This document shows positions 1 through 8,409 of a stretch of 64,000 bases of DNA, in pieces. Origin of the DNA: Acidobacteriota bacterium (GTDB lineage: Bacteria > Acidobacteriota > Thermoanaerobaculia > Multivoradales > Multivoraceae); contig JAJCXN010000054.1 of the NCBI GenBank assembly GCA_029263415.1, forward strand, positions 227,156 through 291,155. Reading direction: 5' to 3'. Every line of letters begins with the position of its first letter. Position 1 is the first letter of the stretch. The notes beneath the pieces are model-generated. The model was not told where the DNA came from. It worked only from the letters and a program-made list of their open reading frames with translations, and ran no database searches. The position numbers and the translations under genes were made by a program.

Positions 1-735
1 CGGCTGGTGCATACCCACTCGTACCGTGCTGACGAGATCTTACAGATGCTGCGGATCGCCGAAGAGTTCGGATTCCGTGTTGCGACCTTGCAGCACGTGC
101 TGGAGGGTTACAAGGTTGCCGATGAAATTGCAGCCCATGGCGCTGGCGCATCGACCTTCTCAGATTGGTGGGGTTACAAGGTCGAGGCGTTTGATGCGAT
201 CCCTCACAACGCGGCGCTCATGACCGACCGTGGGGTTGTGGTGTCGATCAACTCAGACAGCAACGAAGAGATCAGGCACCTCAACCACGAGGCTGCAAAG
301 ACGGTTCGTTGGGGAGGGCTCACTGACAACCAAGCGCTGGCTTTGATCACCCTTAACCCGGCCAAGCAACTGAAGATCGATGAGTTCGTCGGGTCGATTG
401 AGGTTGGCAAGCAAGCTGATCTCGTGATTTACGACGGGCATCCACTCTCCGTGCGTTCCGTGGTGGAGAAGACCTTCGTCGATGGTGTTCTCTACTTCGA
501 TTTGGCTGCTGACCGCACCCGTCAGGCCGCCTTGGCTGACATCAAAAAGCGCATGGAAGGTGTGAGTCCGGACGACGACTCTGAGACCGATGAGGAACCG
601 ACGGAAACGACCACACCGCGGACGTCTCCAGACCCCGATGACTTTGAACGATTGGACAGCGAATTGCTGTCCGCAGACCTATTTGCAGGCGCGGGTGAAG
701 GCACCTACTCCTGCCGCGAGGTGCACTACCAATGA
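1..735 (+). CDS. Amidohydrolase, imidazolonepropionase-like (5' end outside window)
   Basis: This is the C-terminal ~244 residues of a metal-dependent amidohydrolase; the frame is open to the window edge, so the start lies upstream. The GTG at 7 is inside the protein. Visible family blocks are VHTHSYRADE (a metal-binding His region near the barrel end), STFSDWWGYK, SINSDSNEEIRHLN (the Asp that normally binds metal and activates water), TLNPAKQL and GSIEVGKQADLVIYDGHPL, which closes the composite beta-sandwich domain. The protein ends in an acidic, Thr/Pro-rich tail of about 45 residues that probably is not part of the fold. Its TGA overlaps the ATG of the next gene (ATGA), so the two paralogues are probably translationally coupled. 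The substrate is unknown; the family acts on cyclic amides and on peptides such as X-Pro dipeptides. Confidence 0.9.
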   Translation, partial: RLVHTHSYRADEILQMLRIAEEFGFRVATLQHVLEGYKVADEIAAHGAGASTFSDWWGYKVEAFDAIPHNAALMTDRGVVVSINSDSNEEIRHLNHEAAKTVRWGGLTDNQALALITLNPAKQLKIDEFVGSIEVGKQADLVIYDGHPLSVRSVVEKTFVDGVLYFDLAADRTRQAALADIKKRMEGVSPDDDSETDEEPTETTTPRTSPDPDDFERLDSELLSADLFAGAGEGTYSCREVHYQ

Positions 736-2132
736 GTTTCGTCCGAACCACGACAACCACGACAACCACGTCAGCAGCGACAGCCGCGATCCGCACCGGC
801 GTTGTCACAGTCCTTGCTCTTTTGATTTGCGGAGTCTTTCCGGTCGCAGCTGAGACGCTCACACTGGTGGGCGGAACGGTTCACTCGATGGTGGAAGGAG
901 GTGCTCCGGAGAAGGCCGACGTACTGATTGTTGACGGCAAGATTGTGTCCGTCGGAGTGTCGGACGGAGCGCCCGCAGGCACCGTGATCAACGTTGAAGG
1001 GCTCGATATCTATCCCGGTTTTGTGGACGCGCTGAGTCAGATCGGGTTGGTCGAGATTAGTTCGATCTCGGCCACAGTCGATGGTGCCGAGATGGGGCGG
1101 TACAACCCCCACCTGACCTCTGCGACTGCCATCCATCCGGCTTCTTCAGTCATCGGGGTGACCCGTGAGACCGGGGTTGCGTACTCGCTGATTACACCCA
1201 AGCCCGGTAACGGTGGAGTGATCGCTGGGCGAGCGTCAATGGTGAAACTCGACGGCTGGACCGTCGAGGAGATGGCCATCAGCGATTCAACTGCGATGTT
1301 TATTCAGTGGCCCGAGGTGCAAACGCGCTCGTTCGACTTTGCCACTTTCACTGTCAAAGAAGCGCCCTATGGTGAAGCGAAGAAGGAAGCCGAAGAAAAG
1401 GTGGACGAGTTGCGTGACTGGTTGGACGCAGCGCGTCACTTTGCTCAAGCCGAAGGTGCGGGTTCAAAGCGACTCGACCCTGATCTGAAGTTGCACTATC
1501 TCGCGAAGGTCTTGCCCAAGGAGCAGGGAGGCGAGGAGATGAAAGTGGTGATGTCAGCCAGCGCCAAGGGCGACATTGAAGCAGCGGTGGCGTTCGCACA
1601 AGAGCAAGGGCTCGACATCATCATTGCCGGTGGCCGCGAAGCCTGGAAGGTCAAGGAACTGTTGGCAGAAGCCAATGTGCCCGTGATTCTGGGATTGGTG
1701 GCAGACCTGCCTGCCAACGAAGATGATCCCTATGATCGTCCGTTCAACCGTGCAGCCCAGCTGGTGGATGCCGGGGTCACGATTGCCTTTGGGAGCGGTG
1801 CGTCCTCTGGTCGTGGCCCAGGCGGTCCACATGCCGCCCGCACAGTACCGTTCGAAGTAGGCATGGCCACCGCTTACGGCTTAGATCGTGCGGCTGCGCT
1901 TCTAGCATTGACTCGGAATCCCGCTGAGATGCTCGGACTCGCCGACAGCATGGGAACCATCGAGTCGGGCAAGTTGGCCAATCTGATCGTGGTCAAGGGC
2001 GATCCTCTAGAATTTCGCTCCGAGATCAAGCACTTGATTCTCGGCGGTCGTGAAGTGAGTACCGACAACAGGCACCGACAGCTCTACGAGCTACATCGGT
2101 CGCGCCCAATGCCCGAGGCCGCACCCAGATAG
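732..2132 (+). CDS. Secreted amidohydrolase paralogue lacking the HxH motif
   Basis: This is a 466-residue amidohydrolase-family protein, coupled to the preceding gene through a 4-bp ATGA overlap. The N-terminus has an unusual run of eight Thr (9-bp repeats around 747-770). A signal-peptide hydrophobic stretch follows (TVLALLICGVFPVAA), so the protein is probably exported. The family beta-sandwich and barrel are recognisable (GLDIYPGFVDA, VIGVTRETGVAYSLITPKPG, LTRNPAEMLGLADSMGTIESGKLANLIVVKGDPL). The place where active members have PG-x-IDxHxH reads PGFVDALSQIG, so both His ligands are missing. It may be a partner subunit of the complete upstream paralogue or a divergent enzyme. Similar complete/degenerate pairs are known in this family. 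Confidence 0.88.
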   Translation: MSFVRTTTTTTTTSAATAAIRTGVVTVLALLICGVFPVAAETLTLVGGTVHSMVEGGAPEKADVLIVDGKIVSVGVSDGAPAGTVINVEGLDIYPGFVDALSQIGLVEISSISATVDGAEMGRYNPHLTSATAIHPASSVIGVTRETGVAYSLITPKPGNGGVIAGRASMVKLDGWTVEEMAISDSTAMFIQWPEVQTRSFDFATFTVKEAPYGEAKKEAEEKVDELRDWLDAARHFAQAEGAGSKRLDPDLKLHYLAKVLPKEQGGEEMKVVMSASAKGDIEAAVAFAQEQGLDIIIAGGREAWKVKELLAEANVPVILGLVADLPANEDDPYDRPFNRAAQLVDAGVTIAFGSGASSGRGPGGPHAARTVPFEVGMATAYGLDRAAALLALTRNPAEMLGLADSMGTIESGKLANLIVVKGDPLEFRSEIKHLILGGREVSTDNRHRQLYELHRSRPMPEAAPR

Positions 2133-2177
2133 CCGCACGAATGGCTCCCCTGAAAGCCGATCTTGCGGGCGATCTTC

Positions 2178-3923
2178 CTAGGTCGCTCGCAGGACTGCTT
2201 CGGGCAATCCGACGCGCTCTGCCAACACCTTGAAACGCGCATCGGACCTGATCGGATCGAACACGACGTCGATCAGGTTCACCACGTTTGATTGGCGAGA
2301 GTCCACCGCTTCACTCAGTAATTCGAATGCACGGTCTGTCTCGCCCAGGGCACCGTGAACCATGGCGCGATGGGTCAAGGGCACGTCCCTTTGGGCGCGG
2401 GCACTGGCAGAGATCATGTTCTCTAGCCCTTGCTGCGCGGCGGCCTTGTCGTTTGCAAGCGCGTGTGCCTGGGCTATCAGCGCTGGCACCATGGGGCCGG
2501 TGATGTGCTGCCGGCAATGCTCGAACTGTTCGATGGCGGCAGCGATCCGCCCAAGGTCGCGTAGGGCTGCGGCCTTGCCGAGGCGCGCTAGTGCGCTCCG
2601 GTTATCGCCTTCGAGGGCGTCGTTGAAGATGCTCAGCGCCGCTGCCGGCTCGCGCGCAACGAGCTCGGCAAAGCCACGGTGAGCCACCATTGACATTGAT
2701 AGCGGGTCGAGCTCGAAGCCGCGTTGTCCTGCCCTACGAGCGTCATCGTGGCGCCCGAGGCAGGACAGCAGGCTCTGGTACGAGAAGTAGGCGCGCGAGT
2801 AGCTGGGCCGCAGGGCGAGTGCGGTTTTGAAGCGCCGCTCCGCTTCGTCGAAGTTCCAGTGGTGGAGCACTTCGACTGAGGCGAGGTTGCTGTGAGCGTC
2901 GGGAAGATCGGGGTCGATCTCGAGCGCTCTTTCACTGAACTGGCGGGCCTCTTCAAACTGAAGGGCAGCCTGATAGCTGCCGCTGTGGGCTCGTAGAAGC
3001 GCGATTGCTGCCAAGCCAGACCAGGCGAGCGCGTACTCTGGGTCGATCTCGGTCACTTTCAAGTAGTAGCTCTCAGCCTTGTTCCAGGTCGCTGATTCGT
3101 ACCGATCCTGCAGACGCAGCCCTTTGAGGTACAGGTGGTGAACCGAAGTGTCTCGCGAACGCTGGAGCCTGACCATGCTGGACGACGGCTGGTCGTTGGC
3201 ACGAAGCACATCGGTCACTTCGTCTGCAATGTGAACCTGCAGTTCAGCGAGGTCGGCCTCGTTGCGACCAAAGCCTCTCTGCCAAATGGATTTGGAGGTC
3301 TCGGTTTCGAAGAGTTCGGCCGTTACTTCGAGTTGCCGTGGGGACTCAGGAAGTCTGCGAACGGTGCCTCGGAGCACTGTTGCAACGCTCAGCGCTCGTC
3401 CTTGACTTGAGAGATCGCTGTAGCGCCGTTGAGCGGTGGAGGCGGACTTGCCGCCAGAGACATCGATCTCGTCGTGGGTGGCGAGCAAACTGGTGAGGCC
3501 TTGAGTCAAGAGGTCGCCCAGTTCGCCCTTCGCACCATCGTTCACGCCATCACTGGACTCAGCGATTTCCTCGAATCGGAACACAGCCAGCCGTGGCCGA
3601 TTGGTTCGTTCGGATTGCCGCGGACGCACTAGTAAGCGGTAACCCCTGCCGTGGACTGTCTCGATCAGGGTCGGAGATCGAGCGTTGTCCTTGAGCACTC
3701 CACGAATCTCGCCGACGCACAGTCGGGGCATGTCGTCACTGACTACGACGCCTTGCCAAACGTGGTCAAGCAGCTCGTCCTTGGTGACCACTCTGCCCGG
3801 GTTCATGGCGAGATGAACGAGGACTGCCCACGTCTTCGGTCGAAGGCGTTTTTGCTCACCGTCGATGGAGACCAACTCGGATTCGAGGTTGAGCCGAAAG
3901 GTCGGGAAGATCAGGTGGTTCAT
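2178..3923 (-). CDS. Winged-helix (OmpR/CadC-type) regulator with TPR repeats
   Basis: This 581-residue cytoplasmic regulator has a Trans_reg_C-type winged helix at residues ~5-100 (LRPKTWAVLVHLAMNPGRVV, TKDELLDHVWQG, then the wing VHGRGYRLLV). A TolB/FlgO-like alpha/beta domain follows at ~108-250, beginning LAVFRFEEIAES, and TPR-like helices run from ~275 to 560 (EIDPEYALAWSGLAAIALL, EIDPDLPDAHSNLASVEVL). No membrane helix is seen, unlike CadC itself, so the signal is probably sensed in the cytoplasm through the TPRs. Targets are unknown. The 614-bp region upstream carries six short direct repeats at 4213-4299 that could be its own or another regulator's operator. Confidence 0.88.
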   Translation of the reverse strand: MNHLIFPTFRLNLESELVSIDGEQKRLRPKTWAVLVHLAMNPGRVVTKDELLDHVWQGVVVSDDMPRLCVGEIRGVLKDNARSPTLIETVHGRGYRLLVRPRQSERTNRPRLAVFRFEEIAESSDGVNDGAKGELGDLLTQGLTSLLATHDEIDVSGGKSASTAQRRYSDLSSQGRALSVATVLRGTVRRLPESPRQLEVTAELFETETSKSIWQRGFGRNEADLAELQVHIADEVTDVLRANDQPSSSMVRLQRSRDTSVHHLYLKGLRLQDRYESATWNKAESYYLKVTEIDPEYALAWSGLAAIALLRAHSGSYQAALQFEEARQFSERALEIDPDLPDAHSNLASVEVLHHWNFDEAERRFKTALALRPSYSRAYFSYQSLLSCLGRHDDARRAGQRGFELDPLSMSMVAHRGFAELVAREPAAALSIFNDALEGDNRSALARLGKAAALRDLGRIAAAIEQFEHCRQHITGPMVPALIAQAHALANDKAAAQQGLENMISASARAQRDVPLTHRAMVHGALGETDRAFELLSEAVDSRQSNVVNLIDVVFDPIRSDARFKVLAERVGLPEAVLRAT

Positions 3924-4537
3924 AGGAGAGCGGAGGGTAAAGGGGAATGGGTTGTCGGTCGCAGGCCCGCCGAGCCTAACCTGGCGGGCTCAGGCAACTT
4001 ATCGGAGTTTTAACGGACTCAGACTGAACGACATGGGTACCGTTCTTCCAGCCCATCAAAGAGCAGGCGAGTCGTGAATCGCGATTCCGATTCAACTGTC
4101 GCGATGAGATCGAAGGAGAGGCCAGCTTCAGCTGGCAACTGCCGAGAGGCTGTTAGCACGACGTTCGGGTGGGCACTTCGGGTGGGCACAGAGGCCAAAT
4201 CTCGAAGCCCAGACATCTCGAACTCAGGTGTCTAGAACACAGCTGTCGAGACACAGATGACTAGAACACAGATGTCTAGACTCAGATGTCGAGAACTTGA
4301 GGGGGATGGAAAACAAGGGGTCCGAGGCCAAGAGCGAGCACGTCGCCTCTGGCACAGCTAGGTAACGCCGAGCGATGCTCGCGAAACCTAGTCGCGAACA
4401 GGCTGGATTTCCTCCTTCGGGATGCGAACCAAGGTGAGTCGAGGATCGGGACATTCTCGACTGTCAAACACTTTTGGAGAAACGCAACCGACGGAGGATT
4501 TTTTTTGCTCCAACGCTTCGGCAAACCGCTTTCAGCC
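3924..4537. other. Gene-free spacer with a short repeat array
   Basis: This is 614 bp between the 3' end of the propeller gene and the start of the winged-helix regulator, both on the minus strand. No open frame here resembles a protein. It holds the six-copy ~15-bp repeat at 4213-4299 and an isolated run of eight T at 4499-4506, which lacks a convincing upstream hairpin on either strand. It must contain the promoter of the regulator, but I could not pick out a clear -35/-10 pair. Confidence 0.6.
4213..4299. repeat. Six degenerate direct repeats, 14-15 bp
   Basis: Units start at 4213, 4228, 4243, 4257, 4272 and 4286, with consensus atgtctagaacacag. The invariant parts are a central (c)tagaa or cgaga core and a cag end. 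Two units are 14 bp and not 15, so the phase slips relative to the helix. There is no reading frame across the array. It sits about 290-375 bp upstream of the winged-helix regulator gene. Confidence 0.75.
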
Positions 4538-7500
4538 CTAGGGCCAAGAGGGGAGCCGACCTGGAGTCCAAGGTGCTCCGGCCGCGTCGAGGGACTGGTC
4601 AATCGCGGGTAAGTCGGTCTCAAGTACGACCCGGAGTTCGGCCAAGATCGCGCCGATGCTGCTGGACACGATCTCATAGGCCCTACGCTGGGAGTCGGTG
4701 GGGTTGGATGTGGATCCCCAGTGCCCGAACACGATGCCGTTCATACGATCGCTCAGCGAGGTTGGGGTCGGCTCATAGTTTCGCGCGAGCAATCGATCGC
4801 CGTTGAGCGTGACGTTGATCCTGTCCAGGTTCTCTTCGGCAGCATCGATCTGTTGATGGACTGACCTCGGCACAGACGGCCATTGCGTCGCTGCAGTGCG
4901 GAGAAGGCCAATTCGACTCCTCGCTTCGGTTACGCTCCTTTGAGTGCCGAGCACCACCCGTTGCAATTCGCGAGTCTCCACTTGGAAGGCGGCGATCGCT
5001 TGCCGGTCGCTGGGCAGACTGCCGTCGCGAAGCGGCTGCGTGGTGAAGGTCTGCGACTCTCCGAGCGGGGTGAGTTCGCCACCTTGTTCTTTTGCCATGC
5101 TGACTGTGTAGGTGCCGGGGACCGCAGGGGGGCCGGTGGCGCGCCGTCGGGAGAAGCGGTTGCCGCCACCACCTCCGGCGCTGGGAGGGTTCGCTGCGGC
5201 GAGTCGGAGATCCCAGTGGGCGCGATGGATTCCCTTGGATGCGGATCCGGTGACTGTGCGCAGGACATTGCCGTCCTCATCAGCGATAGTGAACACAATT
5301 CTGGGAGCGACTTCGTCTTCTTCGGCGCGCAGTTCATCCCAGGTTGGATAGGCAACGGGTTCGCCGGCTTTCTCTACTTCCTTCTCCCGTGTCTTGCGTT
5401 GCTTCGCGAGCGATTCGAGGCTTTCCTTCAAGTAGTAGGTGAAGGTGGCGCCGAACTCTGGATTTGGCGCGGTGTAGAACGAATGGCCCAGCGAGCCCTT
5501 AGGCCCGGAGATCGGGTTGGAGGGCATGAACAACTTCGGGTCTTCGACTTCAAACAGCACCGCTTCTTTTTCGAGCAGGTCCTGGCTGACCTGGCGCAGC
5601 GGGGTGAGGTCGTCCAGGATGAAGAATCCCCGGCCAAAGGTCCCCAGGACCAAATCGTTCTCTCGCTCTTGAATCGCGATGTCGCGAACCGAGATGGTCG
5701 GAATGCCGCTCTTCAATTGAACCCAGTGAGCGCCTGCATCAACACTGAAGAACGCCCCGAATTCAGTACCTAGGTACAGAAGGTTGGGCGCCACTGGATC
5801 ATCGACGATGGCCCAGGTGGATCCACGCTCTGGCAGATCAGAGGAGATGGATGTCCAGGTCCGGCCACGATCCGCGCTCTGGATGACATAGGGCTTGAAG
5901 TCCCCCATCTTGTGATTGTTGTAGGTGGCGTACACCACGTTTTCTTCGTGACTCGAAGCAACAATGTCCGAGACATAGGAGCGCTCAGGCACCCAGTCGG
6001 GTCGCGGGGAGCGACGCCAGTCACCGCTCCCGGGTTCGAGCACTTGAATCAAGCCGTCGTCGCTTCCTGAGTAAAGCAGGCCTTCAACCAACCGCGACTC
6101 TGACAAGGCGACCACGCTACCGTATAGCGATGTGGACGAGTTCTTTGCCACGGCGTCGATGCTCCAAACTTTGCCCATGATCTCGAGCTCATTGCGATTG
6201 ACTCCGGTGTCGAGGTCTTCACTGATCACCTGCCAGCTGTTGCCTCGGTTATCGGATCGAAAGACTCGTTGAGCTGCGAAGTAGAGCCTGGCCGGATCGT
6301 GCGGTGAGATCAGCAGTGGAGAGTCCCAGTTCCACTTGAGTGGGGCTTCGCCAGGTTCTTCTTGCGGGCGAATGCGGATGTTCTCGCCGGTGAGACGATC
6401 GTGCCGAACCAAGTTGCCGTGCTGCGACTGCGAGTAGACGATGTTGGGGTCTTCCGGATCGACGGCTGGTTGAAAGCCGTCACCGCCGACGGTGACGAAC
6501 CACTCGCGATTGGAAATGCCGTACCGGTGAGTGGTTTGCGATGGGCCGCCGACCGTGTTGTTGTCTTGCGTGCCGCCATAGACGTTGTAGAACGGCTCGT
6601 CGTTATCGACAGCGATCTTGTAGAACTGGACCACCGGCAGGTTAGCCCTGAAGTTCCAAGTGGCGGCGCGGTCGAAGGTTTCGTAGATGCCACCGTCGCA
6701 GCCGACCAGCAGATGATCGGTGTCTTCAGGATCGATCCACATGGCGTGATTGTCGACATGCTTGTGCTCTTCGCCAGCCATGTTCCAGTCTTCGCCACCG
6801 TTTTCCGTCACCATCAAGAAGGTGTCCATGGAGTAGACCCGGTCCCGGTTGTGAGGATCGACCACCAGTTCCTGGTAGTACTGCGGTGAACCTGAGACGT
6901 AGCTCGAACGCTTGGACCAGTTCTCGCCTCCGTCCTTGGACATGTAGGTGCCACGGGTCTTCGTGCTCTTGGTTTCGACGATCGCATACAAGCGATCAGG
7001 ATCAGACGGGGCCATGGCGATTCCGATCCGTCCGCGATCGCCGCCGGGCAGGCCCTTGTTGATCTTGCGCCACGTTTTGCCGCCGTCGGTTGACTTGTGA
7101 AGGCCCGATCCCGGCCCACCGTTGATCAAGGTCCAAACGCGACGAGCGCGTTGATAAGCGACCGCGTAAACAACGTCTGGGTCGCGTGGGTCGAGCAGAA
7201 CTTCCGAGACGCCGGTGTGCTCATCGATCTCGAGGGCCAACTCCCAATTTTCACCGGCATCGGTGGTTTTGTAGAGACCCCGGTCGCCCCCAGCGCGCCA
7301 TAGTGGTCCTTGTGCTGCCACGAAAACGGTGTCTGAGTCTCGCGGGTCGACTGTGATCATGCCGATGTGCTCAGACTCTTTGAGCCCCATGTTCTTCCAG
7401 GATTTGCCGCCGTCGAGCGAGCGGTAGACGCCGTCGCCGTAGGACACACTCCGTTGAGAGTTGTTCTCGCCGGTGCCGAGCCAGACAATGAGCGGGTTGT

Positions 7501-7960
7501 TTGGATCCAGGGTGATCGAACCAGTGGAGTAGCTCGGATATTTGTCGAAGATCGACTTCCAGGTCGTGCCGGCATTCTCTGTCTTGAAGACTCCGCCAGA
7601 AGCGATAGCTGCGTAGTAGACCTTCGGGGTTTCTGGGTGAACCGCAAAGTCGATGACTCGGCCCGAGGGTAGTGCTGGGCCGATCTCACGCCACTTTAGT
7701 CCGCTAAAAGTGCCGGACTCGAGCGCGCCCCACGGACTCTCCTCCTCGGCGTCCTCTGCGTCAGCGTCTTTGCTCTTCTTCGAGCGTCGCTTGGCCTTGT
7801 CGTCCTCTTGAACTGTTGAGTTCTCTGCTGGTGACACCAGTTTGACTGACACGGCTGTTGCGCGAAGTTGTGGTGCAAATAGGGACAAAGCGAGCGCCGC
7901 GATGCTGCTCGCAGCGATCGAAGGGACTGAAGCGAAACGTGAGTCAGCGGAGGAGTTCAT
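4538..7960 (-). CDS. Secreted VPS10/sortilin-like BNR beta-propeller protein
   Basis: The frame is open to 8164, but I place the start at ATG 7960: it has an AAGGA ribosome site and begins a signal peptide (SSIAALALSLFAPQL). This gives 1,140 residues. A Lys/Glu/Asp-rich linker (~residues 40-75) precedes a large Asp-box propeller with repeated S-x-D-x-G-x-x-W motifs (RSLDGGKSW, KTTDAGENW, KSTDGGKTW, MSKDGGENW, RSDNRGNSW), the VPS10-type fold usually annotated as sialidase-like glycosyl hydrolase. The C-terminal ~300 residues include a Gly-rich loop, an Ig-like strand block ending in IHRAHWDLRL, and a helical tail. No catalytic residues can be assigned. The protein is probably periplasmic or outer-membrane-associated, and a peptide-binding or peptide-degrading role is the usual guess. 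Confidence 0.88.
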   Translation of the reverse strand: MNSSADSRFASVPSIAASSIAALALSLFAPQLRATAVSVKLVSPAENSTVQEDDKAKRRSKKSKDADAEDAEEESPWGALESGTFSGLKWREIGPALPSGRVIDFAVHPETPKVYYAAIASGGVFKTENAGTTWKSIFDKYPSYSTGSITLDPNNPLIVWLGTGENNSQRSVSYGDGVYRSLDGGKSWKNMGLKESEHIGMITVDPRDSDTVFVAAQGPLWRAGGDRGLYKTTDAGENWELALEIDEHTGVSEVLLDPRDPDVVYAVAYQRARRVWTLINGGPGSGLHKSTDGGKTWRKINKGLPGGDRGRIGIAMAPSDPDRLYAIVETKSTKTRGTYMSKDGGENWSKRSSYVSGSPQYYQELVVDPHNRDRVYSMDTFLMVTENGGEDWNMAGEEHKHVDNHAMWIDPEDTDHLLVGCDGGIYETFDRAATWNFRANLPVVQFYKIAVDNDEPFYNVYGGTQDNNTVGGPSQTTHRYGISNREWFVTVGGDGFQPAVDPEDPNIVYSQSQHGNLVRHDRLTGENIRIRPQEEPGEAPLKWNWDSPLLISPHDPARLYFAAQRVFRSDNRGNSWQVISEDLDTGVNRNELEIMGKVWSIDAVAKNSSTSLYGSVVALSESRLVEGLLYSGSDDGLIQVLEPGSGDWRRSPRPDWVPERSYVSDIVASSHEENVVYATYNNHKMGDFKPYVIQSADRGRTWTSISSDLPERGSTWAIVDDPVAPNLLYLGTEFGAFFSVDAGAHWVQLKSGIPTISVRDIAIQERENDLVLGTFGRGFFILDDLTPLRQVSQDLLEKEAVLFEVEDPKLFMPSNPISGPKGSLGHSFYTAPNPEFGATFTYYLKESLESLAKQRKTREKEVEKAGEPVAYPTWDELRAEEDEVAPRIVFTIADEDGNVLRTVTGSASKGIHRAHWDLRLAAANPPSAGGGGGNRFSRRRATGPPAVPGTYTVSMAKEQGGELTPLGESQTFTTQPLRDGSLPSDRQAIAAFQVETRELQRVVLGTQRSVTEARSRIGLLRTAATQWPSVPRSVHQQIDAAEENLDRINVTLNGDRLLARNYEPTPTSLSDRMNGIVFGHWGSTSNPTDSQRRAYEIVSSSIGAILAELRVVLETDLPAIDQSLDAAGAPWTPGRLPSWP

Positions 7961-8409
7961 TGCAATTCCTTGTCGAGGTGAGATCTGGCTTTCGTGAGGC
8001 CATACTAGGGCACTGGAGCTTCTAGGCACCGGTCTCGTTGGAGGTAGGGTTGATTGAGTCCAGTTTATGCGCGTAGAGGCTAATGGTGAAACCACCGCTT
8101 CTTGCCAGGTCGCTCGCTCGTTGCTTGCCGCGGTTGAGTTGGAGACGCTCTTGCCACTACCCACAGCGCGCCCGACCCGGCGAAATGACCCTACGAAATG
8201 ACCCAGTGAAGTGCCCTCGCGAAGGCTCTGAGGTAGTGCCTGGAAGATGGGTGTGTTTGTGTAGGTAGTCGGTAGTAGGCAAAAGTGTGACTTGCATCGT
8301 TCTTGACAGGGGGCAATTCCGTGGGCTTGCGTTGCGTTGGGGCTCGCAGCCGATAGGATCGGCCGCCCAGCGCTGCCTGCGTTGTGGCAGCTCCGGACCT
8401 CAGCGATCT
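7961..8409. other. Divergent spacer between propeller gene and TonB receptor
   Basis: This ~450-bp region should contain both divergent promoters. It holds the 13-bp tandem repeats at 8181-8219 and an exact TTGACA at 8303-8308 on the plus strand, but no good -10 follows at 16-18 bp. Frames reading through it upstream of 8410 and 7960 look like accidental extensions of the flanking genes. Confidence 0.5.
8181..8219. repeat. 13-bp tandem repeats (two near-identical copies plus one decayed)
   Basis: Units begin at 8181 and 8194 (cgaaatgaccc followed by ta or ag). A degenerate third copy begins at 8207 (tgaagtgccctcg). They lie about 190-230 bp upstream of the TonB receptor start, on the receptor side of the divergent spacer, and could be an operator or simple slippage repeats. 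Confidence 0.6.

Noticed and set aside
4499..4506. Rho-independent terminator at the run of eight T
   Set aside because: No stable hairpin precedes it on the plus strand, and for the minus-strand propeller gene it would read as A, so it cannot end that transcript.
4883..5773. 296-codon plus-strand frame inside the propeller gene
   Set aside because: It is antisense to conserved beta-propeller coding sequence and has no ribosome site or motif.
8303..8331. Sigma-70 promoter at TTGACA before the TonB receptor
   Set aside because: The -35 match is perfect but the bases at the proper distance (CTTGCG) do not resemble a -10 element.
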